Below, one piece after another: positions 20,755 through 30,277 of a stretch of 64,000 nt of DNA. Positions within the stretch are counted from its first letter, which is position 1; each line of letters begins with the position of its first letter. The stretch is from Bordetella genomosp. 9 (GTDB lineage Bacteria > Pseudomonadota > Gammaproteobacteria > Burkholderiales > Burkholderiaceae_B), in NCBI RefSeq assembly GCF_002119725.1, contig NZ_CP021109.1:3038001-3102000 (forward strand). Reading direction: 5' to 3'. A program made the position numbers and the translations under genes. The notes beneath the pieces were generated by a model. The model ran no database searches. It saw only the letters and a program-made list of their open reading frames with translations, and was not told where the DNA came from.

Positions 20755-23375
20755 CACAGCCGCTCGTCCACCCATTGGCGCACGCTGGCGATCGCCGCCG
20801 GCAGCGCGGTCACATTGTTTCCGCCGCCCATGGCCATATCGGGTCGGCCGCCGCCCTTGCCGCCGATCTGGCCCGACACGAAGCCCACCAGATCGCCCGC
20901 CTTGATGCGGTCGGTCAGCTCCGCGGTCACGCCCCCGACCACGCTGATCTTGCCATCGGCCGAACCGGCCAGAAGCACGACCGCGGGCTTGAGCTTGTCT
21001 TTGAGCTGGTCGACCATGCCGCGCAGCGCCTTGGGATCGGCTCCGTCGATGCCCGCCGCCAAGACCTTCACGCCCTTTACTTCCACCGTTTGGCGGGCCG
21101 CCAGGTCGTTGCCGGCGCTGGCCGCCAGCTTGCTGCGCGCCTGGTCCAGATCCTTCTCGAGCGCCTTCATCTGCTCCTGAATCTGGGCAATGCGGTCGGG
21201 CAGTTCCGGCGCCGGCGAACGCAAGGCGCTGGCGGCGCGGTTCAGCAGCGCAGTCTGCGCCTGCACCCATGCCAGCGTGTTGTCGCCCGTGATTGCCTCG
21301 ACGCGACGCACGCCGGCAGCGACGCCGGACTCGGCAACGATTTTGAACATGCCGATGTCGCCGGTCCGCGTGACGTGCGTACCGCCGCAAAGCTCGCGGG
21401 AGAAACCGATATCGAGCACACGCACCGTATCGCCGTACTTTTCGCCGAACAGCGCCATCGCGCCGCCCTTGACGGCCTCGTCATACGGCAGCACGCGGGC
21501 CTGCGTCGGGTGGTTGGCCAGAATTTCGGCGTTGACAATGGCCTCGACCCGGGCGATCTGCTCCGGGGTCAATGGCGCATCGTGCGCAAAATCGAAGCGG
21601 GTCTTGTCGGGATCCACCAGGGAGCCGCGCTGCTGCACGTGCGAACCGAGCACTTCGCGCAGGGCCTTATGCATCAGGTGCGTTGCCGAATGATTGCGGA
21701 CCGTCCGGGCGCGCCGCACCGCATCGACCCGCGCCAGTACCGTGTCTCCAACCGACAGCGTGCCGGATTCGAGCCGGCCGTGATGACCGAACACGCCGGC
21801 CTGGATTTTCTGGGTATCCGCCACGGCGAAACGCATACCGGCGGCCTCCAGCAGCCCGGTATCGCCGACCTGGCCGCCCGACTCCGCATAGAACGGGGTG
21901 GCATCCAGGACGACAACCGCGTCCTGCCCCGCCTGGATCCGATCCACCGCAGTGCCGTCCGCATACAGCGCCAGAACCCGGACGTCGTCCATTTCAATGC
22001 GCTCGTAGCCTTCGAAACGGGTTTCGGCGCCCTCGTATGAAAGCCCTTCGGCCATTTTGAACTTGCCCGCGGCGCGAGCCTGTTCGCGCTGGCGCGCCAT
22101 GGCCGCGTCGAACCCGGCCAGGTCCACTTCCACGCCGCGCTCGCGGCAGATGTCCGCGGTCAGGTCAACCGGGAAACCATAGGTGTCGTAAAGCGTGAAC
22201 AGGGTGGTGCCGTCGAGTTGCCCGCCCTTCGCCACGCCAGCCAGGGCGCCGTCCAGGATTTTCATCCCGTGCTCAAGGGTCTCGCCGAAGCGCTCTTCTT
22301 CCTGTTTGAGCACCTGGGCGACGCGGTCGGCGGCCTTGGCGAGTTCCGGATAGGCTTCGCCCATTTCGGCGACCAGATCCGGCACGAGCCGATGGAAGAA
22401 CGGTTGGGTCTGACCCAACTTGTAGCCGTGACGCAGCGCGCGCCGCACGATGCGGCGCAGGACGTAGCCGCGGCCCTCGTTGCTGGGAATGACGCCGTCG
22501 ACGATCAGGAATGAACAGGCCCGGATGTGGTCGGCGATGACCTTGAGCGAGTTGTCTCCCAGGTTCTGGCAACCCGTTTCGCGCGCCGCCGCCGCAATCA
22601 GCTTCTGGAAAAGGTCGATCTCGTAATTCGAGTGCACGCCCTGCAGGACGGCCGAGATGCGCTCCAGCCCCATGCCCGTATCGACGCAGGGCTTGGGCAG
22701 GCGCGACATATTGCCCGCGGCGTCCCGTTCAAACTGCATAAAGACCAGATTCCAGATCTCGATGTAGCGGTCGCCGTCCTCTTCCGGGGACCCCGGAGGG
22801 CCACCCCACACTTCGGGGCCATGGTCGTAGAAGATTTCCGAGCACGGGCCGCATGGGCCGGTTTCGGCCATCTGCCAGAAGTTGTCAGAGGCGTACCGGG
22901 CGCCCTTGTTATCGCCGATGCGCACGATGCGGTCTGCCGGAACGCCGACTTCCTTGGCCCAGATGTCATAGGCCTCATCATCCTCGTGATAGACCGTCAC
23001 CCACAGTTTTTCCTGAGGCAGCTTGTACACCGTGGTCAGCAGCTCCCAGGCGTAATGGATGGCATCCCGCTTGAAGTAGTCGCCGAAGCTGAAATTGCCC
23101 AGCATCTCGAAGAAGGTGTGATGCCGGGCCGTGTAGCCCACGTTCTCCAGGTCGTTGTGCTTGCCCCCGGCCCGCACGCTGCGCTGGGCGGAAGTGGCGC
23201 GCGTATAGGCGCGCGTTTCCTTGCCGGTGAACACGTCCTTGAACTGGACCATTCCCGAGTTCGTGAAAAGCAGCGTCGGGTCGTTGCCTGGAACGAGCGA
23301 CGACGAAGGGACGATGGTATGCCCCTTGGACTGGAAGAACTGCAGGAACTTCTGGCGGATCTCGGAGGATTTCAT
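20754..23375 (-). CDS. alaS: Alanyl-tRNA synthetase
   Basis: AlaS charges tRNA-Ala and edits mischarged serine and glycine. The 873-residue product starts [19 protein letters not shown]. It has the class II catalytic core ([37 protein letters not shown]). The editing domain zinc ligands are in NHSATHLMH and CGGTHV, and a C-terminal DHHA1 domain ends the protein ([12 protein letters not shown]). A second ATG at 23396 would add seven residues, but the -10 box at 23411-23416 places the RNA start only a few bases before it, which favours 23375. The tusA-like gene is coupled downstream. Confidence 0.97.
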   Translation of the reverse strand: MKSSEIRQKFLQFFQSKGHTIVPSSSLVPGNDPTLLFTNSGMVQFKDVFTGKETRAYTRATSAQRSVRAGGKHNDLENVGYTARHHTFFEMLGNFSFGDYFKRDAIHYAWELLTTVYKLPQEKLWVTVYHEDDEAYDIWAKEVGVPADRIVRIGDNKGARYASDNFWQMAETGPCGPCSEIFYDHGPEVWGGPPGSPEEDGDRYIEIWNLVFMQFERDAAGNMSRLPKPCVDTGMGLERISAVLQGVHSNYEIDLFQKLIAAAARETGCQNLGDNSLKVIADHIRACSFLIVDGVIPSNEGRGYVLRRIVRRALRHGYKLGQTQPFFHRLVPDLVAEMGEAYPELAKAADRVAQVLKQEEERFGETLEHGMKILDGALAGVAKGGQLDGTTLFTLYDTYGFPVDLTADICRERGVEVDLAGFDAAMARQREQARAAGKFKMAEGLSYEGAETRFEGYERIEMDDVRVLALYADGTAVDRIQAGQDAVVVLDATPFYAESGGQVGDTGLLEAAGMRFAVADTQKIQAGVFGHHGRLESGTLSVGDTVLARVDAVRRARTVRNHSATHLMHKALREVLGSHVQQRGSLVDPDKTRFDFAHDAPLTPEQIARVEAIVNAEILANHPTQARVLPYDEAVKGGAMALFGEKYGDTVRVLDIGFSRELCGGTHVTRTGDIGMFKIVAESGVAAGVRRVEAITGDNTLAWVQAQTALLNRAASALRSPAPELPDRIAQIQEQMKALEKDLDQARSKLAASAGNDLAARQTVEVKGVKVLAAGIDGADPKALRGMVDQLKDKLKPAVVLLAGSADGKISVVGGVTAELTDRIKAGDLVGFVSGQIGGKGGGRPDMAMGGGNNVTALPAAIASVRQWVDERL

Positions 23376-23410
23376 CGTGGATGAATCGGTCGGCATAAGG
23401 CGAATCTTCG

Positions 23411-23416
23411 ATTATA
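23411..23416 (-). promoter_or_regulatory. Consensus -10 box of alaS promoter
   Basis: Minus-strand TATAAT lies 36 bases before the alaS start. The best -35-like TTGAAA (23431-23436) is only 14 bases away, so the -35 assignment is doubtful. It lets alaS be transcribed independently of the pilus genes upstream. Confidence 0.5.
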
Positions 23417-23480
23417 GAGGGTTGCCGCTGTTTCAAGACGACAGCCGCCGGCCTGCCGGCAGGTCCCGCGCCCGTCAGGT

Positions 23481-23528
23481 CGGCGCGCTCTGGCGCCCTC
23501 AGGGCGGCGTGCTCCGGCGCCCTCAGGG
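23481..23528. repeat. Imperfect 24-base tandem repeat at the pilV end
   Basis: Two adjacent 24-base units (23481-23504 and 23505-23528) differ at two positions. Both contain ggcgccctcaggg. The second unit overlaps the pilV stop codon. A 12-base palindrome, cctgccggcagg, lies just beyond at 23452-23463. Confidence 0.75.
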
Positions 23529-24662
23529 TCCGGGACGTCCGATTCCTGGCGACTGCGTTCGGACGCAGACATAGCCTTCCGTCCAGCCGTGTGCCGTCCA
23601 ATCGCCGACACCGCCCGACGATACGAGAACCGCGCGAAAGCCTGGCGGGCAATCGCACCGGCCGGTGAGCGGATTGGGCGCCCGGGAGCATCCCCCGCCA
23701 CTGTTCCATGAGAAGGCGCCGCCGAATCCGCCGGCGCCCGACCATACGCCTGCGACGCAGTTCAGCAGCCGCCCTTCGCCATCGTGGGCCAGCAGGCCGT
23801 TTTCGGCACAGGCTTCGCCCGGTATCGCCGTGCCGCCAAGCTTGAGGTGGCCATCGGTTTCGAGCCGGCCCTTGGCCGATATCGCGCCCTGTGCCGACAG
23901 GTCGCCAAGAAAATCGGGATTGCGAGCGTCCCGCCGCTGGATGAAGCGGCTGCCGGCGGCGGCTTCCCGGCCCGCGCGCACGGCCACCGTGCCGACGGGG
24001 AGCGGCGCCATGCCGGGCGCCGGCGGATTGGGAAGATCGAAGCCGGCCCCGCGCAAACGGTGCGGCGCCAGCTGGGACACCGCCCCGCCGGCGCCGCCGC
24101 TGGCCAGCAGGATGCCGCCAATGCGCCCGAGATCCGGCTGTCCTGCCCGCAGCAGCGGCGCCGCGCTATAGGCAATGGCGTCCACGCGGCAGGCCTGCCC
24201 CGGACAGCCGCCTGCACGCCAAATGCGAACGATGGGGTGTATGGCCAAGGGGCCGCGCTCCGGAAATGCGCCATCCAGATGACCTTGCGCCTTGAGCTCC
24301 GCGACAGTCGGGGAGAAGGGATCCGCATACAGCGGACGTCCATGATCATCCGCCGGCGCGGCACCCTCGCCCAGGACAGCGCCGTGACGCGCCAGCAAGC
24401 CTTCCAGGCCCCGCTGCATGTCAATGAGCCATCGCCCGGCCGCCTGCTCGGACGCTTCATCGACCTGGTGGAGCAGCTTGTCCGCCGCCCAGACCACGAG
24501 CAGGCAGACCACCGCCATCGCGATCGCCAGCTCGATCAGGGCCACGCCAGCCTGGCGCCCGTTGCATGCGGACCATCCCGCCATTTGGCGCGGATGCGTG
24601 ATGGCGCCGGAACGGCAATGGGACGCGATGGGCCTTTCACGGCAAGCCATGACAACCGACAT
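23523..24662 (-). CDS. pilV: PilV-like type IVb minor (tip) pilin
   Basis: This 379-residue prepilin-like protein is probably the tip adhesin. A long leader (about 39 residues) ends in a prepilin cleavage site, RQAG|VALIELAIAM, with Glu at +5. A hydrophobic helix follows (AMAVVCLLVVWAADKLL). The rest is Gly/Ala-rich, with several Cys (GGCPGQACRVD; EACAENGLL; GGGCS; GRCDCPPG; YVCV), suggesting a disulfide-rich C-terminal domain. In R64, PilV is varied by a shufflon; no recombinase or alternative cassettes are here. Starts at 24650 and 24584 would give shorter leaders, and none has a good ribosome site. It lies 12 bases behind pilS and is last in the pil operon. Confidence 0.8.
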   Translation of the reverse strand: MSVVMACRERPIASHCRSGAITHPRQMAGWSACNGRQAGVALIELAIAMAVVCLLVVWAADKLLHQVDEASEQAAGRWLIDMQRGLEGLLARHGAVLGEGAAPADDHGRPLYADPFSPTVAELKAQGHLDGAFPERGPLAIHPIVRIWRAGGCPGQACRVDAIAYSAAPLLRAGQPDLGRIGGILLASGGAGGAVSQLAPHRLRGAGFDLPNPPAPGMAPLPVGTVAVRAGREAAAGSRFIQRRDARNPDFLGDLSAQGAISAKGRLETDGHLKLGGTAIPGEACAENGLLAHDGEGRLLNCVAGVWSGAGGFGGAFSWNSGGGCSRAPNPLTGRCDCPPGFRAVLVSSGGVGDWTAHGWTEGYVCVRTQSPGIGRPGP

Positions 24663-24674
24663 GCGCCGCTGCCG

Positions 24675-25274
24675 TCAGCGTGTGGTGAAAACGAAGGTAT
24701 TCACGTCTCCGCGCGCGCACTGGGCCTGCGCGAGCATGGCATCGTACGGCCGGGGCGGCGACGCAGTGCCATCCTTGACGAGGGTCGGCCCGCCCTCCCC
24801 TTCGACGGTGATGATTTCCGAAACACGCTGCATGACCGACGCCAGCCCGGGGCAGGCGGCATTATTGACATTGGTCAGCGTCAGCGAGAAACCAGACCCC
24901 GGGCCCGCCCCTCCGACGGAAGCCGCTGACAGTGAAATCGTGCCATGCCCGGCGGCGCCCTTGCCTCCCAGGCCGTGCGCCACGACGGCGGCCGCGTCGC
25001 TGCCGCGCACCGTGAAAACGCTGGAATCGCGCAAGGCGTTGGCCAGCATGCCGTCGTGCAGATGCAGGTACGGTGCGACGCCGCCTCCTTGCGCATTGGC
25101 TTTGGCGCGGGCGACGAAACGCTGCAGCTCCTCGCCGACCTTGGGGACCTTGTTTTCGATGACGTAGCTGCCGATCGCCGGAATGCCGATGATCGCGATC
25201 AGCAGGACGATGGCGGTGACGATCGAGACTTCGATGAGCGAGAAGCCTTGCTGGGAAAGACGGGTATCGGTCAT
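24675..25274 (-). CDS. pilS: PilS-like type IVb major pilin precursor
   Basis: This 199-residue protein begins MTDTRLSQQG|FSLIEVSIVT, a type IV prepilin leader with the peptidase site after Gly10 and Glu at +5. The hydrophobic N-terminal helix (IVTAIVLLIAIIGIPAIG) packs the pilus core. The C-terminal half is Gly/Ala/Ser-rich with two Cys (NNAACPGL and AQCARGD), likely the disulfide loop of type IVb pilins. The size and position between pilR and pilV mark it as the main subunit. The start at 25274 is chosen for the short leader; an ATG at 25364 would add 30 unlikely residues. A 93-base gap separates it from pilR, so it could have extra signals for high expression, though none is clear. Confidence 0.88.
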   Translation of the reverse strand: MTDTRLSQQGFSLIEVSIVTAIVLLIAIIGIPAIGSYVIENKVPKVGEELQRFVARAKANAQGGGVAPYLHLHDGMLANALRDSSVFTVRGSDAAAVVAHGLGGKGAAGHGTISLSAASVGGAGPGSGFSLTLTNVNNAACPGLASVMQRVSEIITVEGEGGPTLVKDGTASPPRPYDAMLAQAQCARGDVNTFVFTTR

Positions 25275-25367
25275 GGCGGGTACGAATATGGGTAAGCGAG
25301 AGGAAGCGGCGAGTCCAGGATCCGCCGCGAAGGTGAGCAAGGATGGCGCAGCACGCATCGGCACGGC

Positions 25368-26528
25368 CTAGCCTGCGGCATAGATGTTGGTCAGGGCGCG
25401 CCGCAGGTCGTCGATGGCGGCGTAGTGCCACAAAGCGATCGCGATCACGGCGCTTACCGCGGCCAGCAGCATGGTCCAGCGCAGTGTGTGGGCGTCACGG
25501 CGGACATGGCCCAAGGCACGCTGGGCCACGCGCCCGGCAGCCCGCTCCAGACCGGCGGCCATGCCGTGGGCGGCGACCATGTCGCTCAGATACCACCACG
25601 TCCGCCTTTCGATCATGCCGGTATCGAAGCTGTCGGCCCCCACCATCCCGGCATCGATGCGGCGGATCATTTCCCGTATATGCCAGGACAGCCATGGGCC
25701 CGCCAGCGCCGCCTGCAAGGACAGCGCCTGCCGCAGCCGCATATCGACGCTGGCGCGCTGGCGCACCAGGACGGACAGCATGGCGAGGAAACGGATGGCG
25801 TTCACATCCCGGTATAGGCGCCAGATGAACCACCGGTCCAGACGTTGCCGCAAGGGGCCCGCAAGATTCGGCAGCGACCACAGCGCCAGCCACATCGTTC
25901 CGGCGGCAACGGCGGCCACCAGCGGCAAGACATGGTGCACCGCGGTCCCGAACGCGAACAGAGTGCGGGTAGATGACCCGTAATAGACGGGTGGAACGGC
26001 CTGAAACACCGTCTGTAAACGCGGAGCGGTGAAGTACGGCACCGCGCAGGCGACCCCGGCCGCGACAGCCAAGGCGATCATGCCCGCGGCCAAGGTTTCG
26101 CGGAAGATGCGCGTCGCATCGCCGGCCACCGTTGCGGCTCGGGCAAGGTCGCGCAAGGCCGCGGGCAGGGCCCCCACGCCCCCTGTCTGAGCAGCATGCA
26201 ACAGCGCCAGCTCTTCGGCGGGCAGACAATCGGCCCATGCCATGGCGAGATCGCCGCCGCAGCCTTCCAGCGCGTCGGCCCACCGGCGGGCCAATCGTCC
26301 GCGCGGGGTTGCGCGCCCGAAACGGCGTGCGTCGTCCTCGAACAAATCCCGCAGGGTCTTGCGGCCCTGCAGCCCTTCCACCATGTCGGCCAGGTAGGCG
26401 TAGTAGTCGGCCCGGTCGCGGGAAAACACCATGGCGTCCCACCATCGCAGCAGCGCCCGGGTATCGGGAACGGCCGGCATGAAGCGGAGCAATCGGTGGA
26501 AGGACGTCCGGGCGCGCCGTTCACGCAT
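25368..26528 (-). CDS. pilR: PilR-like inner-membrane platform protein of type IVb pilus
   Basis: This is a GspF/PilC-type protein (386 residues), the inner-membrane platform on which the ATPase acts. Two F-domain-like halves are visible: about 60-140 (YYAYLADMVEGLQGRKTLRDL) and about 245-340 (FLAMLSVLVRQRASVDMRLRQAL). Membrane segments are at about 150-170 (GMIALAVAAGVACAVPYF), 190-215 (HHVLPLVAAVAAGTMWLALW) and near the C-terminus (TMLLAAVSAVIAIALWHY). This arrangement fits the family. The start overlaps the end of pilQ by eight bases (ATGCGTGA), so the two are translationally coupled. The symbol follows the R64 scheme and should not be confused with the two-component regulator PilR of type IVa systems. 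Confidence 0.87.
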   Translation of the reverse strand: MRERRARTSFHRLLRFMPAVPDTRALLRWWDAMVFSRDRADYYAYLADMVEGLQGRKTLRDLFEDDARRFGRATPRGRLARRWADALEGCGGDLAMAWADCLPAEELALLHAAQTGGVGALPAALRDLARAATVAGDATRIFRETLAAGMIALAVAAGVACAVPYFTAPRLQTVFQAVPPVYYGSSTRTLFAFGTAVHHVLPLVAAVAAGTMWLALWSLPNLAGPLRQRLDRWFIWRLYRDVNAIRFLAMLSVLVRQRASVDMRLRQALSLQAALAGPWLSWHIREMIRRIDAGMVGADSFDTGMIERRTWWYLSDMVAAHGMAAGLERAAGRVAQRALGHVRRDAHTLRWTMLLAAVSAVIAIALWHYAAIDDLRRALTNIYAAG

Positions 26529-28401
26529 GGACGCCCTCCTCCATCGCGCCGTGGCCCGCTCTGCGGGCGCGGGCATCCTCGCCGCGCACGGGATGCCGGC
26601 GCCCGCCCGCGTAAACCCGCATCCCGCTGCGCTGGCGCCCCCCTTCGCGCCGACGCTCCCGCTCCTGGTCAATGGCGGCGAACGATTGGAAGCGTGATTC
26701 GATTTCGCGGCGGTCGATGATGCCTGCCGCGGCCTTGTAAACCGCACATTCCAGTGCGCTTTTTCCTTCCATGTCCGGGCTATCGAAGGGCGCGCGCCGG
26801 CGTCCCCGCAGGTAGCGGCGCAGTCTTATCGTGTCGCGCGACCTGATGCAACGCAGGAGAATGTCGTCATTGCCGGGCTCGATCATCTCCGCGACGACCG
26901 TTCTGCCGCTGGTTCCGTTCAAATGGGGCAGGTCGTCATTGACGCAATGCGGGCACCCTGAGGCATTGCGCACGCGCAACACCTTGATCGGCAACGCGTA
27001 CAAGGCGCTGAAGCGCTGCATCCAGGCGCTCCACCGCTCGCTGTTGTCGCCCTCCAGCAGGCTTTCGATGGGCAGGGCGCAGTGCGGGCACAGACGCGGC
27101 AGCAAGGCTTGGTAGACCAGCAGCTTCAGCACGCCGGGCGTGGCGAGAAAGTCGCGGGACACCCCGATGAAGTCCGAAGCGAGGCGTTCCGGAATCATCA
27201 AGGCGGATGCCGCGTGCGTGGTCGTATAAAGATTGACGCCGGAACTGGCGAGGTCCATGAAAGCCCTTCCCGTTTCGGCATCACGGATCTCTCCGATCAG
27301 CAGGTCGTTCATCGCCGAACGCTTCACCGTGCGGAGCTTGGCGTCGAACACGGTGGCCTGGCTGTCGTCGAGATTGCGCGCGATGGTGTTCTGCAGGGCG
27401 TTCCCGATGACGTACTCGACCGGATCTTCCAGCGTAATGACCTTGCGTCCTTCGGGCAGCGAGCGCATCAAGGTGGCGATCGTGGTCGATTTCCCCGAAC
27501 CGACCACACCGGCGAGCACTATGGCCCCGCCGTCGCCGCAGCGCGCACGATTCAGCATATCGATCTGGTTGTCGAGATAGCCCAACTTTTCCAGCGACGC
27601 ATCCTGAGGCAGTGCGTCCAAGCGCAATAGGCGCAGGCAGACCGAAGGCCCTTTGTCGGCAGCCAGGGACGCCCAGCGCAACATCACCGGCCGCCCATCG
27701 ACGTCGATATGCAGTTGCCCCTGCTGCTCGAGCTGCGGATCGAAAACCGCGCCGTTGCCGCCGCGCACGTCCATCCATGCCACCGCAAGCATTTCCATCA
27801 AGGTGGCCGTGGGCATGTGGCGAAAACGGGCCGGTGCAACGTAGCGGCCGCAGATCGTATAGCGGATCTCGGACTCTGCCCGCTCGCGATGCACGTTCAA
27901 ATGGACATCGCTGGCGCCGTTCCGGACGCCCCATGTGACGATCTCGCAGAAACCGGCCGCCAGGGCGGACTTGTGGCGGTCCGCCAGGACGCCGCGCCGG
28001 TCGCGCAGTCCTTCCAAGGTGAGTTGGCCGCGCGCCACGCTGAGCAGCAGCGGCGCGGGCAGCACGTAGCGGGATGGCTGGGCAAGACGCCGCCCCCGCC
28101 GCAACACCATGCGCTCGACTTCATCGACCGCATCGCCCGCCGCATAGTCGGCCAGGGCGAAGATGGCCACCGCGCCGTCCTGCAGCGCCACGGGACAGAC
28201 GCGGCCCGCCAGCGCGGCAAGATCGAATTCCTGGCTGAGCGCACGGGCAAAAGCAGGCGCGATGCGCGCAATGTCGTCTTGCGTGGCCAGCACGGGCAGG
28301 CCCGCGGGCATCGTGGCCGCTTGCCCCGGTTCGTCCGGCAACGCGAACGGGACGGCCCGCGGTGACGGCGCCAGGCCGGTGGGATTGCGTCGCAACAACA
28401 T
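26521..28401 (-). CDS. pilQ: PilQ-like type IVb pilus assembly ATPase
   Basis: This 626-residue secretion ATPase (GspE/PulE family) powers pilin assembly. It has an N-terminal domain of about 150 residues and then the ATPase core. The Walker A is GVVGSGKST at about 298-306, the Asp-box LEDPVEYV is near 325, and the Walker B LLIGEIRDAE is near 367. The His box (TTTHAASA) follows. Paired CPHC motifs at about 438 and 483 look like the zinc-binding element of GspE-type ATPases. The last 50 residues are very Arg-rich and look disordered. The ribosome site AAGGAAA lies five bases before the ATG. In R64 naming PilQ is the ATPase, unlike type IVa PilQ, which is the secretin. Confidence 0.9.
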   Translation of the reverse strand: MLLRRNPTGLAPSPRAVPFALPDEPGQAATMPAGLPVLATQDDIARIAPAFARALSQEFDLAALAGRVCPVALQDGAVAIFALADYAAGDAVDEVERMVLRRGRRLAQPSRYVLPAPLLLSVARGQLTLEGLRDRRGVLADRHKSALAAGFCEIVTWGVRNGASDVHLNVHRERAESEIRYTICGRYVAPARFRHMPTATLMEMLAVAWMDVRGGNGAVFDPQLEQQGQLHIDVDGRPVMLRWASLAADKGPSVCLRLLRLDALPQDASLEKLGYLDNQIDMLNRARCGDGGAIVLAGVVGSGKSTTIATLMRSLPEGRKVITLEDPVEYVIGNALQNTIARNLDDSQATVFDAKLRTVKRSAMNDLLIGEIRDAETGRAFMDLASSGVNLYTTTHAASALMIPERLASDFIGVSRDFLATPGVLKLLVYQALLPRLCPHCALPIESLLEGDNSERWSAWMQRFSALYALPIKVLRVRNASGCPHCVNDDLPHLNGTSGRTVVAEMIEPGNDDILLRCIRSRDTIRLRRYLRGRRRAPFDSPDMEGKSALECAVYKAAAGIIDRREIESRFQSFAAIDQERERRREGGRQRSGMRVYAGGRRHPVRGEDARARRAGHGAMEEGVHA

Positions 28402-28410
28402 GTCGTTTCC

Positions 28411-28998
28411 TTATTCCACGCGCGTCAGGCAAACGCGCCGTTGATCACCCGTCCTGTCCAAACGGACGCAAGACCCTTCTATGGCGCGCAAGGCATAGGC
28501 GCCCGCGCCATCCGGCGCCTCGTCGGGCCACTTCTTGCCATGCCGATATCGCAGCCGCCGGCCGTTGTGCAGGATCTCGACATGCAAGCGCTTGCCCACG
28601 CCGTAGATGGCCGCGAGGTCGATGCGGCTGGCCGGCCCGTCGCCATCCGCGTCGCCCGATGCCGCTTTTCGCTCGCCGGCCGGTTCAGCCACCCCTGCGG
28701 TGCGCGCCCCGTTCGGCGCCGAAGCATCCAGCCGGATCTCGTTCATACGCTCACGGCGACGCTGCATGGCCAAGGCCGCACGGGTTTCGCGCCGAAGGAG
28801 TTCCTCGACCGCGCCGGCGTCCGGCCAAGCCGGCGGCGCCTCGGCATCCATCGGCTGCGACGTTGCGATCGTTGCGGCGGCGTCCGCAGCAGCCGCCACG
28901 GGCCTCTCCGACCCCACGCAAGGCAAAGCGATGGAGAGGAGCCCGAGACCTGCCAGCGCCCGTGCCATGTCGTGTCGGGCAGGCCTATTCCCGTTCAT
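28411..28998 (-). CDS. pilP: PilP-like type IVb pilus biogenesis protein
   Basis: This 195-residue protein has an N-terminal hydrophobic segment (MARALAGLGLLSIALPCVGS, about 11-30) that serves as signal or anchor. A helical, charged middle (about 60-95, EELLRRETRAALAMQRRRERMNE) follows, then a small C-terminal domain (IYGVGKRLHVEILHNGRRLRYRHGKKWPDE). This arrangement matches the PilP proteins of type IVb systems, thought to join inner-membrane parts to the secretin. GGAG lies seven bases before the ATG. It overlaps pilO2 by 14 bases and ends nine bases before pilQ. The assignment rests on the C-terminal domain pattern and synteny. Confidence 0.8.
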   Translation of the reverse strand: MNGNRPARHDMARALAGLGLLSIALPCVGSERPVAAAADAAATIATSQPMDAEAPPAWPDAGAVEELLRRETRAALAMQRRRERMNEIRLDASAPNGARTAGVAEPAGERKAASGDADGDGPASRIDLAAIYGVGKRLHVEILHNGRRLRYRHGKKWPDEAPDGAGAYALRAIEGSCVRLDRTGDQRRVCLTRVE

Positions 28999-30274
28999 AG
29001 AGGACTCCTTGGAGCTGCGCCATCAGTGGACTGTGAGTGACATCCACGGGTCGGTCGGGGTGCACATCCAGCGTGACCTCGGTCCACGATGCCGCGCCGG
29101 GAGGATCAGCGATCAGCGCGAAGGATCGCAGCGGCCCGTGAAGGACAATGTCGCGCCGGTTCACGCGGGGCAGATCGGCGGGCGGCGGCAGCATGGCTCC
29201 GTGTGGATCGCGGGGCGCAACCACCGGCAGCGGCGCGGGGGCGCCCAGTGCGACACGGGCGAAGGCCGCGCGCACTGTCTGCAACAGGCTCGCGACCACC
29301 AGCTCGGTATGCCCGGCCGCCGGCACCGAATCCGGATGAAGCGGCGCCCCGTGGCCGGGCACCCGCCACGTAATTTCAGCTTCGTCCAGGGAGACAAACG
29401 CCGCGCGCGCCGGACTCGGCACTTGGTTCGCCAACGTTCGGTTGGTGGCCAGGGGGCCCGTCCTGGCATAGCGGGCGACGCAAGACCAGTCCATGGACTG
29501 CGGCCGGCATCGCGCCGAACGCAACGACCAGCCCTGCAGCCGGGTGGGCAAACGCCGCAGGGCGGCGAAGATCCGCGCGAGCTCGCGCGGATCGTGGACG
29601 CGTACGGCGCTGGCTGCCCGATCCACGGCATCGCGCCATGCCTGGGCCGCATCCGGGAGCGCGGCAGCAGGCGCCACATCCGCAACGCCGTTCCATGCGC
29701 GCCATGCGGGGGGAAGGGCGAGGGCAAGGATAATAAGCAAGGCAGCGCCTTGTATCGGTACGGGAACGTGACGCAACGGAATACCGACCCGCCACAGGGC
29801 CGCGGCAGGATCAAGCGCGGCGATAAGGTCTTCCACCGTCAGCGTTATTGCCTGGCGCGCCAGCCCAGGATGTACCGCATCGAGTTCGCCCAGCGCTGCA
29901 CGGGCGGCCGCTTCATCTGTATGGACGGCATCGCCGCGCGCCATGACGGCGCCGTTGCGGGCGGCGGCCAGCCACATACGGCCGTCCGGCATGGGAAGCA
30001 GGCCAGCCACGGCCCCGTGAGAATGCAGGCGCGCGAATACCTGCGCGGCGGCATAGCAGGCGCCTACGCGGCCGCGTAGGCGCGCGCATCCCACCGCCGC
30101 GGCGCCCGTGCCCCCGTGGACGTAGTGCGTGGCGCGCGCTTCGCGCGCTTTGCGGCGCGCCAGGCGATCGACACGGCTGCCGATGACTGGCGACCAGTTG
30201 AGCGCGAATACCAGCGTCGCACCATCCCGTGCCGGAATGAGGACGTGACCGTCCATGGCTTGCAGATCGGCCAT
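28985..30274 (-). CDS. pilO2: PilO2-like type IVb pilus inner-membrane protein
   Basis: This 429-residue protein has the N-terminal PilO2 pattern (ATLVFALNWSPVIG, ARKAREARATHYVHGG, VGLLPMPDG-like residues in AGLLPMPDGRMWLAA). One membrane helix lies near residue 175-192 (IQGAALLIILALALPPAW) and a periplasmic C-terminal half follows. This is the bitopic layout of PilO in R64-type systems, where it is part of the inner-membrane assembly platform, comparable to GspL/PilN. It begins three bases after pilN and overlaps pilP by 14 bases, so the operon is tightly packed. Sequence identity to known family members appears low, and the call leans on synteny. Confidence 0.82.
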   Translation of the reverse strand: MADLQAMDGHVLIPARDGATLVFALNWSPVIGSRVDRLARRKAREARATHYVHGGTGAAAVGCARLRGRVGACYAAAQVFARLHSHGAVAGLLPMPDGRMWLAAARNGAVMARGDAVHTDEAAARAALGELDAVHPGLARQAITLTVEDLIAALDPAAALWRVGIPLRHVPVPIQGAALLIILALALPPAWRAWNGVADVAPAAALPDAAQAWRDAVDRAASAVRVHDPRELARIFAALRRLPTRLQGWSLRSARCRPQSMDWSCVARYARTGPLATNRTLANQVPSPARAAFVSLDEAEITWRVPGHGAPLHPDSVPAAGHTELVVASLLQTVRAAFARVALGAPAPLPVVAPRDPHGAMLPPPADLPRVNRRDIVLHGPLRSFALIADPPGAASWTEVTLDVHPDRPVDVTHSPLMAQLQGVLYERE

Positions 30275-30277
30275 TGC

